Assembly (NCBI GenBank): GCA_013693915.1
Contig: CP059264.1
Coordinates: forward strand, 1,641,389-1,648,108
Length of the DNA: 6,720 nt
Source: Dechloromonas sp.
GTDB taxonomy: Bacteria; Pseudomonadota; Gammaproteobacteria; Burkholderiales; Rhodocyclaceae
Reading direction: 5' to 3'
Of this stretch, positions 1 to 6,154 are shown piece by piece (position 1 is the first letter of the stretch; each line of letters opens with the position of its first letter). The notes below the pieces were generated by a model, which was not told the origin of the DNA, made no database searches, and was given only the letters and a program-made list of their open reading frames with translations. The translations under genes and the position numbers were made by a program.

Positions 1-756
1 GGGCGGGGTGAAGACATTGCGGCATCGCTGACCCTGATGACGACGCTCCTCGATTTCTCCGACACCGGAGAGATCGGACTGTTCATCGACGCCAACGCGC
101 TGGCGGGACGCGAGTCGACTATCGGCAAGGGCGGTCTGCTGCCTGCGCGCGACCTGCAGAACACCTTTTCCTTCCTGCGGGCCAACGACCTCGTCTGGAA
201 CTATGTCGCCGGCAACTACCTGAAAGGGCAGAAACCGCAGGCATTCGATCTACTCTACTGGAATTCGGATTCGACCAACCTGCCGGGACCGTTCGCCTGC
301 TGGTACATGCGCAACCTCTATCTCGACAACAGCCTGCGCGTTCCCGGCAAGCTGGAAATGTGCGGCCAGCGCATCGACCTCGGCGCGCTGGCGATGCCGG
401 TGTATGTGCTGGCGACGCGCGAGGATCATATCGTTCCCTGGCAGTCGGCTTACGAGACGACGCGGATAGTCGGGGGCAAGGCGCGCTTTGTCCTCGGGGC
501 TTCCGGCCATATCGCCGGCGCCATCAACCCGGCAAGCAAGAACAAGCGCAACTATTGGGTCAACGATGATGTGAGCGGCGATGCCGAAGCCTGGTTGGCC
601 GCAGCCGACGACAGGCCGGGCAGCTGGTGGAACGACTGGGCCGCCTGGCTGAAGCCGTTTGCCGGCGAATCGCGGGCGCCGCGCAGGCCGGGGAATGACA
701 GGTACAAGCCGATCGAGCCGGCACCCGGTCGCTATGTGCGTGAGCGCGCGGTCTGA
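1..756 (+). CDS. phaC: Class I poly(3-hydroxyalkanoate) synthase, C-terminal part (5' end outside window)
   Basis: PhaC polymerises (R)-3-hydroxyacyl-CoA, mainly 3-hydroxybutyryl-CoA, into PHA at the granule surface. The frame is open from base 1, so the first ATG at 37 is internal; 251 residues are visible. The start of the fragment (GRGEDIAASLTL, then LLDFSDTGEIGLF) is the class I pattern. Of the catalytic triad, Asp is visible in REDHIVPW (codon 424-426) and His in LGASGHIAGAIN (codon 508-510). Their 28-residue spacing and the 81 residues after His equal my recollection of the Cupriavidus necator enzyme (D480, H508, 589 aa), so the C-terminus looks complete. The nucleophilic Cys and lipase-like box lie upstream, out of view. 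The Trp-rich tail (SWWNDWAAWL) is typical. The gene is followed by a reductase remnant and then phaB. Identification as class I PhaC is very secure; only the N-terminal part is unseen. Confidence 0.96.
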   Translation, partial: GRGEDIAASLTLMTTLLDFSDTGEIGLFIDANALAGRESTIGKGGLLPARDLQNTFSFLRANDLVWNYVAGNYLKGQKPQAFDLLYWNSDSTNLPGPFACWYMRNLYLDNSLRVPGKLEMCGQRIDLGALAMPVYVLATREDHIVPWQSAYETTRIVGGKARFVLGASGHIAGAINPASKNKRNYWVNDDVSGDAEAWLAAADDRPGSWWNDWAAWLKPFAGESRAPRRPGNDRYKPIEPAPGRYVRERAV

Positions 757-1001
757 AAAGGTGTTCTGCGGGAGGGGAGGCAATTTCGAGAACTGTACTG
801 ATGACGACGGGACTGGCAGACTCGGCGCAGCAAGCGTCATCAGGCTCGCGGCGCCGGATTTCAGGGTGGTCGGCACCTTTTCGCGAGGTCGGCCCGGCGG
901 CTGTTCCGTTCGGTAACGCCGGCATCGCCCGCGGCATGAACTTCGTCACCGATACCACTGTTTCCATCAACGGCGGCCAGCAGATGTACTGGCCGGCGTG
1001 A
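757..1001 (+). pseudogene. Remnant of a short-chain reductase C-terminus, probably a decayed phaB copy
   Basis: No intact gene is visible between phaC and phaB. The reading frame ending at the TGA at 999-1001 finishes with NFVTDTTVSINGGQQMYWPA (from about 939). This closely matches the C-terminal strand and NGG motif of PhaB/FabG-type reductases, in which a 'F-[IV]-T-G-x-T-x-[SD]-[VI]-N-G-G-x-x-M' pattern is standard. The usual Gly after Thr is Asp here. Upstream in the same frame, EVGPAAVPF (about 876-902) faintly resembles the 'EIAAAVAFLAS' segment. Further upstream there is no Rossmann motif, NNAG or YxxxK in any frame I read. A purine-rich run (gggaggggagg, 770-780) could be the former ribosome binding site. 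I infer a tandem phaB duplicate that lost most of its body by deletion. The exact left limit is unknown; the strong part is 936-1001. Confidence 0.6.
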
Positions 1002-1012
1002 TTTTGAACCGC

Positions 1013-1024
1013 TGTATATATAAA
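1013..1024 (+). promoter_or_regulatory. TATATATAA -10-like element upstream of phaB
   Basis: A TATATATAAA run (1015-1024) preceded by TG (1013-1014) lies 18-27 bases before the phaB start, in an otherwise GC-rich region. It could be an extended -10 element. No convincing -35 is present at the right distance, and a start point just downstream would leave a very short leader. Read-through from phaC is an equally good source of phaB transcript. Confidence 0.22.
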
Positions 1025-1041
1025 CAAAGGAAGGAAAGAGC

Positions 1042-1785
1042 ATGACGCAACGTGTTGCATTCGTCACCGGCGCGATGGGCGGCCTCGGTACCGCCATCTG
1101 CCAGGAACTTGCCAAGGCTGGCCACAAGGTGGTGGCCGCATATCATCCGCAGTTCGACAACAAGGAAGAATGGCTGAAGGAAATGACTGCTGCCGGCTTC
1201 AACGACTTCGTCTGCGTCGCCGGTGACGTCTCTTCCTGGGACGACTGCGTGAAGATGGTCGCGGAAGCCGAAGCAGCGGCCGGCCCGGTAGATATACTGG
1301 TCAACAACGCCGGCATTACCCGCGACCGCATGTTCGCCAAGATGGAGCGCGATGGCTGGGATGCCGTTATCGCCACCAATCTGACCTCGCTGTTCAACAT
1401 GACCAAGCAGGTCTCGACCAAGATGGCCGAGCGCGGCTGGGGTCGCATCATCAATATCTCGTCGGTCAACGGCCTGAAGGGTCAGGCTGGCCAGACCAAC
1501 TACTCGGCTGCCAAGGCGGGCGTGATCGGCTTCTCGAAGGCGCTGGCTGCGGAACTGGCAACCAAGGGCGTGACCGTCAACGCGGTCTGTCCGGGCTACG
1601 TGGCGACCAAGATGGTCATGGCGATCAAGCCGGAAATCCTGCAGACCATAATCGAGGGCGTGCCGATGAAGCGTCTCTGCAAGCCGGAAGAAATCGGCGG
1701 CGCCTGCGTTTATCTGGCCTCCGAACTTGCAGGCTTCATGACCGGCGCGACGATGAACCTGAACGGCGGTCTGTACTACCAGTAA
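1042..1785 (+). CDS. phaB: Acetoacetyl-CoA reductase (NADPH-dependent, PHB synthesis)
   Basis: Cytosolic short-chain dehydrogenase that reduces acetoacetyl-CoA to (R)-3-hydroxybutyryl-CoA, the substrate of PhaC. It has 247 residues, the usual family length. The cofactor motif TGAMGGLG is at residues 9-16 and NNAG at 88-91. Asn113 lies in TNLTSLFN. The catalytic Ser is 141 in NISSVNG, with Tyr154 and Lys158 in NYSAAK. The C-terminus TGATMNLNGGLYYQ is typical. The segments NAGITRD, WDAVIATNLTSLFN, RGWGRI and KGQAGQTNYSAAKAG are PhaB-like rather than FabG-like. The ATG at 1042 is preceded by AAGGAAAG (1031-1038) at good spacing. It lies downstream of phaC without a phaA gene between them, so the acetoacetyl-CoA thiolase must be encoded elsewhere. 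A strong terminator follows at 1812. Confidence 0.95.
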   Translation: MTQRVAFVTGAMGGLGTAICQELAKAGHKVVAAYHPQFDNKEEWLKEMTAAGFNDFVCVAGDVSSWDDCVKMVAEAEAAAGPVDILVNNAGITRDRMFAKMERDGWDAVIATNLTSLFNMTKQVSTKMAERGWGRIINISSVNGLKGQAGQTNYSAAKAGVIGFSKALAAELATKGVTVNAVCPGYVATKMVMAIKPEILQTIIEGVPMKRLCKPEEIGGACVYLASELAGFMTGATMNLNGGLYYQ

Positions 1786-1811
1786 TTGCGGAATTCTTGC
1801 GCTGCATCAAG

Positions 1812-1839
1812 AACAGGCACCTGCGGGTGCCTGTTTTTT
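1812..1839 (+). terminator. Intrinsic terminator after phaB
   Basis: A perfect 10-bp stem (AACAGGCACC at 1812-1821, GGTGCCTGTT at 1826-1835) with a TGCG loop runs into six T residues (1834-1839). It lies 26 bases after the phaB stop codon and should end the phaC-phaB transcript before phaR. Confidence 0.9.
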
Positions 1840-1843
1840 GTTC

Positions 1844-1860
1844 TATAATGCTGCAGTGCA
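1844..1860 (+). promoter_or_regulatory. phaR promoter -10 (TATAAT) with a TGC-rich palindromic site at the start point
   Basis: A consensus TATAAT lies at 1844-1849, five bases after the terminator T-tract. The -35 would fall inside the terminator stem (about 1821-1826) and matches consensus poorly, so activation or a weak promoter is possible. The expected start (about 1855-1858) coincides with TGCTGCAGTGCA (1849-1860), which contains the palindromes CTGCAG and TGCA. TGC-rich sites of the CTGC-n-GCAG type are known for PhaR proteins in other bacteria, and PhaR autoregulates. A PhaR operator here is inference. Confidence 0.5.
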
Positions 1861-1885
1861 CACAAGCTCGTTCGAGGGATGCCGG

Positions 1886-2437
1886 ATGTCCGAGGAAGTA
1901 CGTCTCATCAAGAAATACCCCAATCGCCGTCTCTACGATACCAGGACGAGCGCCTACATAACGCTGGGGGATGTCAAGGATCTCGTTCTCAAGTTCGAAC
2001 CGTTCAAGGTGCTTGACGCCAAGACCGGCGATGACCTCACCCGGAGCATCCTGCTGCAGATCATCCTCGAGGAAGAGAGCGGCGGCGTTCCCCTGTTCTC
2101 CTGCGAATTGCTCTCGGGCTTCGTCCGCTTCTACGGCAGCGCCATGCAGGGGATGCTGGGCAAGTATCTGGAAAACAACATGCGCACCTTCGTTGATTTT
2201 CAGCACCGGCTGCAGGAGCAGTCACGCTCGATGTACGGCGACAACAGCCATCTGCAGGCGGATTTCTGGGCGCAGTTCCTCAATTTCCAGCAGCCCGCGA
2301 TGCAGAGCATGATGACGGCCTACATGGATCAGTCCAAGAAGATGTTCCAGCAGATGCAGGAGCAGCTGCAGAGCCAGACGCGCAACATGTTCACCGGTTT
2401 CAAGGCGGGTGCCGCGGTGGACAAGGTCGAAAAATAA
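1886..2437 (+). CDS. phaR: PHA synthesis repressor PhaR
   Basis: DNA-binding repressor that also binds PHA. In the known system it represses phasin and its own gene, and leaves the DNA when polymer accumulates. The N-terminal domain is diagnostic: RLIKKYPNRRLYDT at residues 6-19, then AYITLGDVKDLV (23-34) and FKVLDAKTGDDLTRSILLQII (40-60), matching the PHB/PHA accumulation regulator DNA-binding domain. Residues about 70-105 form the second conserved segment (SGFVRFYGSAMQGMLGKYLE). The rest (about 123-168) is Gln- and Met-rich and amphipathic (FWAQFLNFQQPAM, QQMQEQLQ), suited to the granule surface or oligomerisation. I chose the ATG at 1886 because GAGGG (1874-1878) sits 7 bases ahead and the protein then starts MSEEVRLIKKYPNRRLYDT, as in the family. 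The resulting length of 183 residues is normal. It has its own promoter after the phaB terminator. Confidence 0.95.
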   Translation: MSEEVRLIKKYPNRRLYDTRTSAYITLGDVKDLVLKFEPFKVLDAKTGDDLTRSILLQIILEEESGGVPLFSCELLSGFVRFYGSAMQGMLGKYLENNMRTFVDFQHRLQEQSRSMYGDNSHLQADFWAQFLNFQQPAMQSMMTAYMDQSKKMFQQMQEQLQSQTRNMFTGFKAGAAVDKVEK

Positions 2438-2463
2438 CCCCGCCGTTGCCTGCCGTGGCGGGG
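2430..2463 (-). terminator. Intrinsic terminator for suhB, overlapping the end of phaR
   Basis: CCCCGCC (2438-2444) pairs with GGCGGGG (2457-2463). On the - strand the hairpin is followed by TTATTTTT (2430-2437), so it terminates leftward suhB transcription, starting 20 bases past the suhB stop. The T-tract overlaps the last codons and stop of phaR. On the + strand there is no T-run after the stem, so rightward termination of phaR here would be weak. Confidence 0.7.
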
Positions 2464-2482
2464 CCGCCCTTGCCAGCGGCGC

Positions 2483-3295
2483 TCAGGCGGTGATTGATTC
2501 GGGCAATCGTTCCTGGATGAGATTGAGCAGCGGCGCGAAGACCTTTGGCGTGCCGGCAATGATGTTGCCGCTGGCCAGGTAGCCCGCTTCGCCGCGCATG
2601 TCGCTGACCAGTCCGCCAGCTTCGGAGATCAGCAGCGCCCCGGCGGCCATGTCCCACGGGGAAAGTCCGAATTCCCAGAACCCGTCGTAACGACCGCAGG
2701 CGACATAGGCCAGATCGAGCGCCGCGGCGCCGGGACGGCGCTGGCCCGCGGTCTTCCGGGTCAGTTCCTTGAAGATCGCGAGGTAGGTGTCGACGTGATC
2801 GAACATGCGATAGGGGAACCCGGTGCCGAGCAGCGAGTCCTGGAGTCTGGTCCGCCTGGAAACGCGGATGCGGCGCTCGTTGAGGAAGGCGCCCGCGCCC
2901 TTGCTGGCGGTAAACAATTCGTTCCGGCTGGGATCGAAAACGACCGCCTGTTCGACGCTGCTGCCTTTCGCCAGGGCGATCGAGACGGCGTACTGCGGCA
3001 GGCCATGAATGAAATTGGTCGTACCGTCGAGCGGGTCGATTATCCACCGGTAATCCGACTCGGCGGAACCCTTTGCGGCGGTCGCTCCGGACTCCTCTGC
3101 TAGAATCCCGTACGCTGGATAAGCGTCCCGCAGCGTTTCGATGATCGCAGCCTCGGCCTTCCTGTCGACCTCGGTCACGAAATCGTTGGCCTGTTTCACT
3201 TCCACCTTGATCAGGTCAAGGTCGTTGGACGCGCGATTGATGATCTTGCCGGCGCGAAGCGCCGCCTTGACGGCAATGTTCAGGGCTGGATGCAT
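2483..3295 (-). CDS. suhB: Inositol-1-monophosphatase family protein SuhB
   Basis: Mg-dependent phosphatase of the inositol monophosphatase family. It hydrolyses inositol-1-phosphate in vitro; the E. coli homologue also joins the Nus antitermination complex on rRNA operons. The 270-residue length is typical. Metal-binding motifs are all present: Glu67 in [14 protein letters not shown] at residues 87-95 (Asp87, Asp90), and [15 protein letters not shown] at 214-228 (Asp215). The ATG at 3295 gives the usual N-terminus ([18 protein letters not shown]). No clear Shine-Dalgarno sequence precedes it. It is divergent from trmJ with 61 bp between start codons, the same neighbourhood as in E. coli. It converges on phaR. 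Assignment to SuhB rather than another family member (CysQ, HisN type) rests on length, the motif details and the trmJ neighbour. Confidence 0.92.
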   Translation of the reverse strand: MHPALNIAVKAALRAGKIINRASNDLDLIKVEVKQANDFVTEVDRKAEAAIIETLRDAYPAYGILAEESGATAAKGSAESDYRWIIDPLDGTTNFIHGLPQYAVSIALAKGSSVEQAVVFDPSRNELFTASKGAGAFLNERRIRVSRRTRLQDSLLGTGFPYRMFDHVDTYLAIFKELTRKTAGQRRPGAAALDLAYVACGRYDGFWEFGLSPWDMAAGALLISEAGGLVSDMRGEAGYLASGNIIAGTPKVFAPLLNLIQERLPESITA

Positions 3296-3356
3296 GGCTT
3301 GCAGAGCTGGCGGACGGCGAGGCCGGCCGATCGATTTGGAGAGTCGCGATTTTACT
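3296..3356. promoter_or_regulatory. Shared divergent promoter region of suhB and trmJ
   Basis: These 61 bases separate two divergent start codons and must hold signals for at least one gene. The only recognisable piece is TAAAAT on the - strand (3349-3354), a possible -10 for suhB with a poor -35. No + strand promoter for trmJ is convincing, and part of its promoter may lie inside suhB. Confidence 0.3.
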
Positions 3357-4130
3357 ATGAAGCCCGAAGTCCTGCTGTCGCGAATCCGCGTCGTCCTGTG
3401 TCGCCCGAGTCATCCCGGCAACATCGGTGCGGCGGCGCGGGCCATGAAGACCATGGGGCTGGCCGATCTGCGCCTGGTCGATCCGCGGAGGTTTCCCGAT
3501 CCTGAAGCCGACGCGCGGGCGACTGGCGCGGTCGACGTCCTGGAATCGGCAAAAATCAGTGACTCGCTGCCCGAAGCGCTGACCGGTGCCATCTTTGTCG
3601 TCGCCCTGTCGGCACGGCGCCGGGATCTTGGACCGCCCGGCGGGCAGCCGCGGGAGATGGTGGCCCGTCTGCTGGCGCAAGCCGAGCAGGGCCAGGTGGC
3701 GCTGGTCTTCGGCAACGAGACCGTGGGCCTGACGAATGAAGAGATCCAGCAATGCCAGGCGGTGGTGACGATTCCGGCCAACCCGGAGTTCAGTTCGCTG
3801 AATCTTGGCGCGGCGGTACAGGTACTGTGCTACGAGATCCGCATGGCCGCCCTGGCCGGGCTGGCGTCACCGGCTGACGCAACGGCTACGCCCGCGTCGT
3901 CGCGAATGGCGACCCACGATGAAATCGAGGGAATGTATGCGCATTTCGAGGCGGTGATGACCGAGACCGGGTTTCTCAATCCGGCGCATCCGGGAAGGCT
4001 GCTGCCAAAATTGCGTCGTCTCTTCTCGCGAACTCGGCTCGAAAGGGACGAGATCAACATCCTGCGCGGAATCCTGGCCGCCACCCGGAGTCCAACCGGG
4101 CATGCGCGAGGAAAACCGCCCGCGACCTGA
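3357..4130 (+). CDS. trmJ: tRNA (cytidine/uridine-32-2'-O)-methyltransferase TrmJ
   Basis: SPOUT-class methyltransferase that uses S-adenosylmethionine to methylate the ribose of nucleotide 32 in the tRNA anticodon loop. The knotted catalytic domain spans about residues 8-163. Its conserved blocks are visible: [20 protein letters not shown] (16-35), [15 protein letters not shown] (115-129), and [19 protein letters not shown] (139-157). The helical C-terminal extension (about 187-245, from [12 protein letters not shown] to [10 protein letters not shown]) is typical of TrmJ and distinguishes it from the shorter TrmL. I chose the ATG at 3357 because it gives the usual short leader before LLSRIRVVL. 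The nearest GA-rich sequence (GGAGAG, 3338-3343) is rather far (13 bases). An in-frame ATG at 3294 would overlap the suhB start and add a low-complexity Arg/Gly-rich leader, so I rejected it. The 257-residue length is normal. Confidence 0.94.
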   Translation: MKPEVLLSRIRVVLCRPSHPGNIGAAARAMKTMGLADLRLVDPRRFPDPEADARATGAVDVLESAKISDSLPEALTGAIFVVALSARRRDLGPPGGQPREMVARLLAQAEQGQVALVFGNETVGLTNEEIQQCQAVVTIPANPEFSSLNLGAAVQVLCYEIRMAALAGLASPADATATPASSRMATHDEIEGMYAHFEAVMTETGFLNPAHPGRLLPKLRRLFSRTRLERDEINILRGILAATRSPTGHARGKPPAT

Positions 4131-4416
4131 GAGGGGGCCCGAGCGACACGTTGTTGCCTCGCGGCGTAAGGAATCATTTGCGGCGCACCGGATGTCCACT
4201 GCCCTGTCTGCGCGTGACGGGTGCCGGCAATCAACGAAAACCCCGCCTCTGGGGCGGGGTCTGCAATCCCGAGCCGGATGTCCTGGTGGTGCTGAGGGGT
4301 TCAAAATAACAGAAAAATCAACAGCAAAACAGAGTGTTACCTATTATTTGTTTCCGTTATACCGTCACTAATACCGCCATTTTGCACCTGTTGCCATGTT
4401 ACAACATGCTCGAGGG
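4131..4416. other. Gene-free interval with an AT-rich segment, likely border between chromosome and phage-like DNA
   Basis: No credible gene is visible on either strand. After the hairpin at 4237-4259, composition changes sharply: about 4300-4400 is rich in A and T (e.g. ttcaaaataacagaaaaatc, then ttacctattatttgtttcc), while everything around it is GC-rich. It holds a short perfect palindrome, CATGTT-AC-AACATG (4395-4408), just left of the repeat array. I infer that the junction between the trmJ neighbourhood and the phage-like DNA lies between about 4260 and 4416. No tRNA gene, attachment core or integrase could be identified. Confidence 0.4.
4237..4259 (-). terminator. Rho-independent-like hairpin between trmJ and the repeat region
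   Basis: CCCCGCC (4241-4247) pairs with GGCGGGG (4253-4259) across a 5-base loop. On the - strand the stem is followed by TTTTCGTTGA, the better terminator direction, so it would stop leftward transcripts coming from the phage block and array before they reach trmJ. Rightward, the stem is followed only by TCTGC, so it may end trmJ transcripts weakly. Confidence 0.6.
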
Positions 4417-5305
4417 CACGGCCGACGGCGGCATCAGCGATGATGATCTGGGTCAGGGACCACGGCGATGATGCAGCGCTCATTCCGGGCTGAAAATGGG
4501 CTGGCGGTTGCCGGCTGGCGTCACGTCGATGCTGCGCGATGTGCTCGCCGATCAGCACGGCCGACGGCGGCATCAGCGATGATGATCTGGGTCAGGGACC
4601 ACGGCGATGATGCAGCGCTCATTCCGGGCTGAAAATGGGCTGGCGGTTGCCGGCTGGCGTCACGTCGATGCTGCGCGATGTGCTCGCCGATCAGCACGGC
4701 CGACGGCGGCATCAGCGATGATGATCTGGGTCAGGGACCACGGCGATGATGCAGCGCTCATTCCGGGCTGAAAATGGGCTGGCGGTTGCCGGCTGGCGTC
4801 ACGTCGATGCTGCGCGATGTGCTCGCCGATCAGCACGGCCGACGGCGGCATCAGCGATGATGATCTGGGTCAGGGACCACGGCGATGATGCAGCGCTCAT
4901 TCCGGGCTGAAAATGGGCTGGCGGTTGCCGGCTGGCGTCACGTCGATGCTGCGCGATGTGCTCGCCGATCAGCACGGCCGACGGCGGCATCAGCGATGAT
5001 GATCTGGGTCAGGGACCACGGCGATGATGCAGCGCTCATTCCGGGCTGAAAATGGGCTGGCGGTTGCCGGCTGGCGTCACGTCGATGCTGCGCGATGTGC
5101 TCGCCGATCAGCACGGCCGACGGCGGCATCAGCGATGATGATCTGGGTCAGGGACCACGGCGATGATGCAGCGCTCATTCCGGGCTGAAAATGGGCTGGC
5201 GGTTGCCGGCTGGCGTCACGTCGATGCTGCGCGATGTGCTCGCCGATCAGCACGGCCGACGGCGGCATCAGCGATGATGATCTGGGTCAGGGACCACGGC
5301 GATGA
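4417..5305. repeat. Perfect 139-bp tandem repeat array, six full copies plus 55 bp
   Basis: Units begin with CACGGCCGACGGCGGCATCA at 4417, 4556, 4695, 4834, 4973, 5112 and 5251; the last stops after 55 bases. I saw no difference between copies. The unit length is 139 (one more than a multiple of three), so no reading frame is kept from unit to unit. The 63-codon - strand frames that recur every 139 bp start without a ribosome binding site and overlap one another, so I do not call them genes. Within a unit, GCGATG occurs at unit positions 21, 49 and 120. A potential + strand hairpin (GCTGGC-GGTT-GCCGGC, one G-U pair) sits at unit positions 84-99. Units abut directly with no separate repeat and spacer, so this is not a CRISPR array. 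Identity of all copies implies recent expansion or homogenisation. Confidence 0.97.
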
Positions 5306-5345
5306 GGGTCGGGGTCACGGCCGACGGCGCCGCTTCAATCATCGT

Positions 5346-5531
5346 TCATCGGGTTGCAAGCTGGCGCGGGCGCAGGTCGTCAGGGCGCACCCAGGCAAGA
5401 TCGACGGCGACCAGGTCGACGCCCTCGCCATGAATCCACCAGGCGTTGCCGTAGGGCTGAATGGCAATTCCCATATCGGCACACAAGCGCCGGGTTTCCG
5501 CGCGGCGCTTTTCGGCTGTTTCCAGATTCAT
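5346..5531 (-). CDS. Small phage protein of unknown function, coupled to the small terminase gene
   Basis: A 61-residue protein, charged at its N-terminus (NLETAEKRRAETRRLC) and hydrophobic-acidic in the middle (WWIHGEGVDLVAVDLAWV, residues 31-48). It has no signal peptide or membrane segment. The ATG at 5531 begins one base after the TAG of the small terminase gene, which argues for translational coupling; no good Shine-Dalgarno sequence is visible. I have a vague memory of similar small 'YGNAWWIHGEGVDLV'-type proteins in head gene clusters of Burkholderia-type prophages, but I cannot name a family. A longer frame starting at 5579 would overlap the terminase gene and is unlikely. Its stop lies 40 bp from the repeat array. 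Confidence 0.65.
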   Translation of the reverse strand: MNLETAEKRRAETRRLCADMGIAIQPYGNAWWIHGEGVDLVAVDLAWVRPDDLRPRQLATR

Positions 5532-5532
5532 G

Positions 5533-6045
5533 CTACGTGAAGAATCGGGCGGCGCCGCCCTGCTGGGTGCCCTGGCCATACCCGAAAAGGTCCCCTTGTG
5601 CAGCGGCGCCGGTAACGCGGCTGATCGCTGAAGGGGTCATACCGAATTCGGCGGCGAAGCTCTTCATCTGTTCGGCGGCGCGGTTGGATACCTGCAACCA
5701 GACTCCGATTTGCTGGTATCCGCTCGGGGTCGTGCTGACCAGCGCACTGTCTCCGATCTCTGCCAGCTTGCGTTCGGCGTGCACATAGCGGCCCCATGCC
5801 TGGCAATACACCGCCAGCGGTGCGCGGTAGATTTCGGCGATGATGCCCATCGCCTCGAGCAGCGGAACGACGCGCTGCCACTCGGCAAGCGCTGTGGCCG
5901 TCATGTGCCCGGGCGGCGTCGGGATGGCGGCCGGCGGCCTGCGTTCGTTGGCCAGTTCGCCGGCCGCCTTTTTGCTGCGGTTGCCCTGCAACAAGTGAAT
6001 GACGCCAGGTAGCGCCTTGCGCCCTGAGTTTGCATTTCCGGTCAT
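5533..6045 (-). CDS. Phage terminase small subunit, P27 family
   Basis: DNA-recognition subunit of the packaging motor. It normally binds phage DNA and hands it to the large ATPase/nuclease subunit. The 170-residue protein carries the P27-type layout: a basic N-terminus with GRKALPGVIHLLQGNRSKK (residues 8-26), a proline-rich linker (RRPPAAIPTPPG, 35-46), a helical core (AEWQRVVPLLEAMGIIAE, then LAVYCQAWGRYVHAERKL), the typical STTPSGYQQIGVWLQVSNRA (104-123), and EFGMTPSAISRV (133-144). The ATG at 6045 follows AAGGG (6052-6056 on the complementary strand) at 6 bases. The stop is followed one base later by the 61-aa gene. No large subunit gene follows, although that is the usual neighbour. Confidence 0.9.
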   Translation of the reverse strand: MTGNANSGRKALPGVIHLLQGNRSKKAAGELANERRPPAAIPTPPGHMTATALAEWQRVVPLLEAMGIIAEIYRAPLAVYCQAWGRYVHAERKLAEIGDSALVSTTPSGYQQIGVWLQVSNRAAEQMKSFAAEFGMTPSAISRVTGAAAQGDLFGYGQGTQQGGAARFFT

Positions 6046-6154
6046 GGGATGCCCTTATGGAAAAGTGCGGGCGCCCGCCCGTGGAACGGAGCGTCACCCG
6101 CTGCCGGGGTTTTCGTCTGACAGGCCACTCTCCGGCTGACGCCCGTGAAGCAAC
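6046..6154 (-). other. Spacer between the 36-aa ORF and small terminase gene
   Basis: This 109-base stretch holds the terminase ribosome binding site at its left end. I see no further gene and no clear promoter. A frame that starts at 6097 overlaps the terminase gene in another phase and gives Arg- and Gly-rich low-complexity sequence, so it is a shadow. Confidence 0.4.

Noticed and set aside
250..1060. Long - strand frames opposite phaC and the phaC-phaB interval
   Set aside because: High-GC shadow frames, rich in Arg, Pro and Ala, opposite a well-identified phaC.
1736..2206. 156-codon - strand frame opposite phaR
   Set aside because: Antisense to a clearly identified phaR and crosses the phaB terminator.
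3141..3356. Upstream extension of trmJ (72 extra codons)
   Set aside because: It is antisense to suhB and has no homology to TrmJ N-termini; the ATG at 3357 gives the normal protein.
4102..4371. 89-codon + strand frame after trmJ
   Set aside because: It overlaps the trmJ end, runs through a hairpin into AT-rich DNA, and shows no recognisable features.
4337..5268. Series of identical 63-codon (one 78-codon) - strand frames, one per repeat unit
   Set aside because: They exist only because the unit is repeated, overlap each other in different phases, lack ribosome binding sites, and resemble no protein I know.
4417..5305. CRISPR array
   Set aside because: Whole 139-bp units abut with no variable spacers, the unit is far too long, and no cas gene is nearby.
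5163..5540. 125-codon + strand frame running out of the array
   Set aside because: It is antisense to the 61-aa phage gene, starts inside a repeat, and gives Arg/Ala-rich shadow-like sequence.
5528..6097. 189-codon - strand frame overlapping the small terminase gene
   Set aside because: Different phase of the terminase gene; Arg/Gly-rich, with no recognisable motif.
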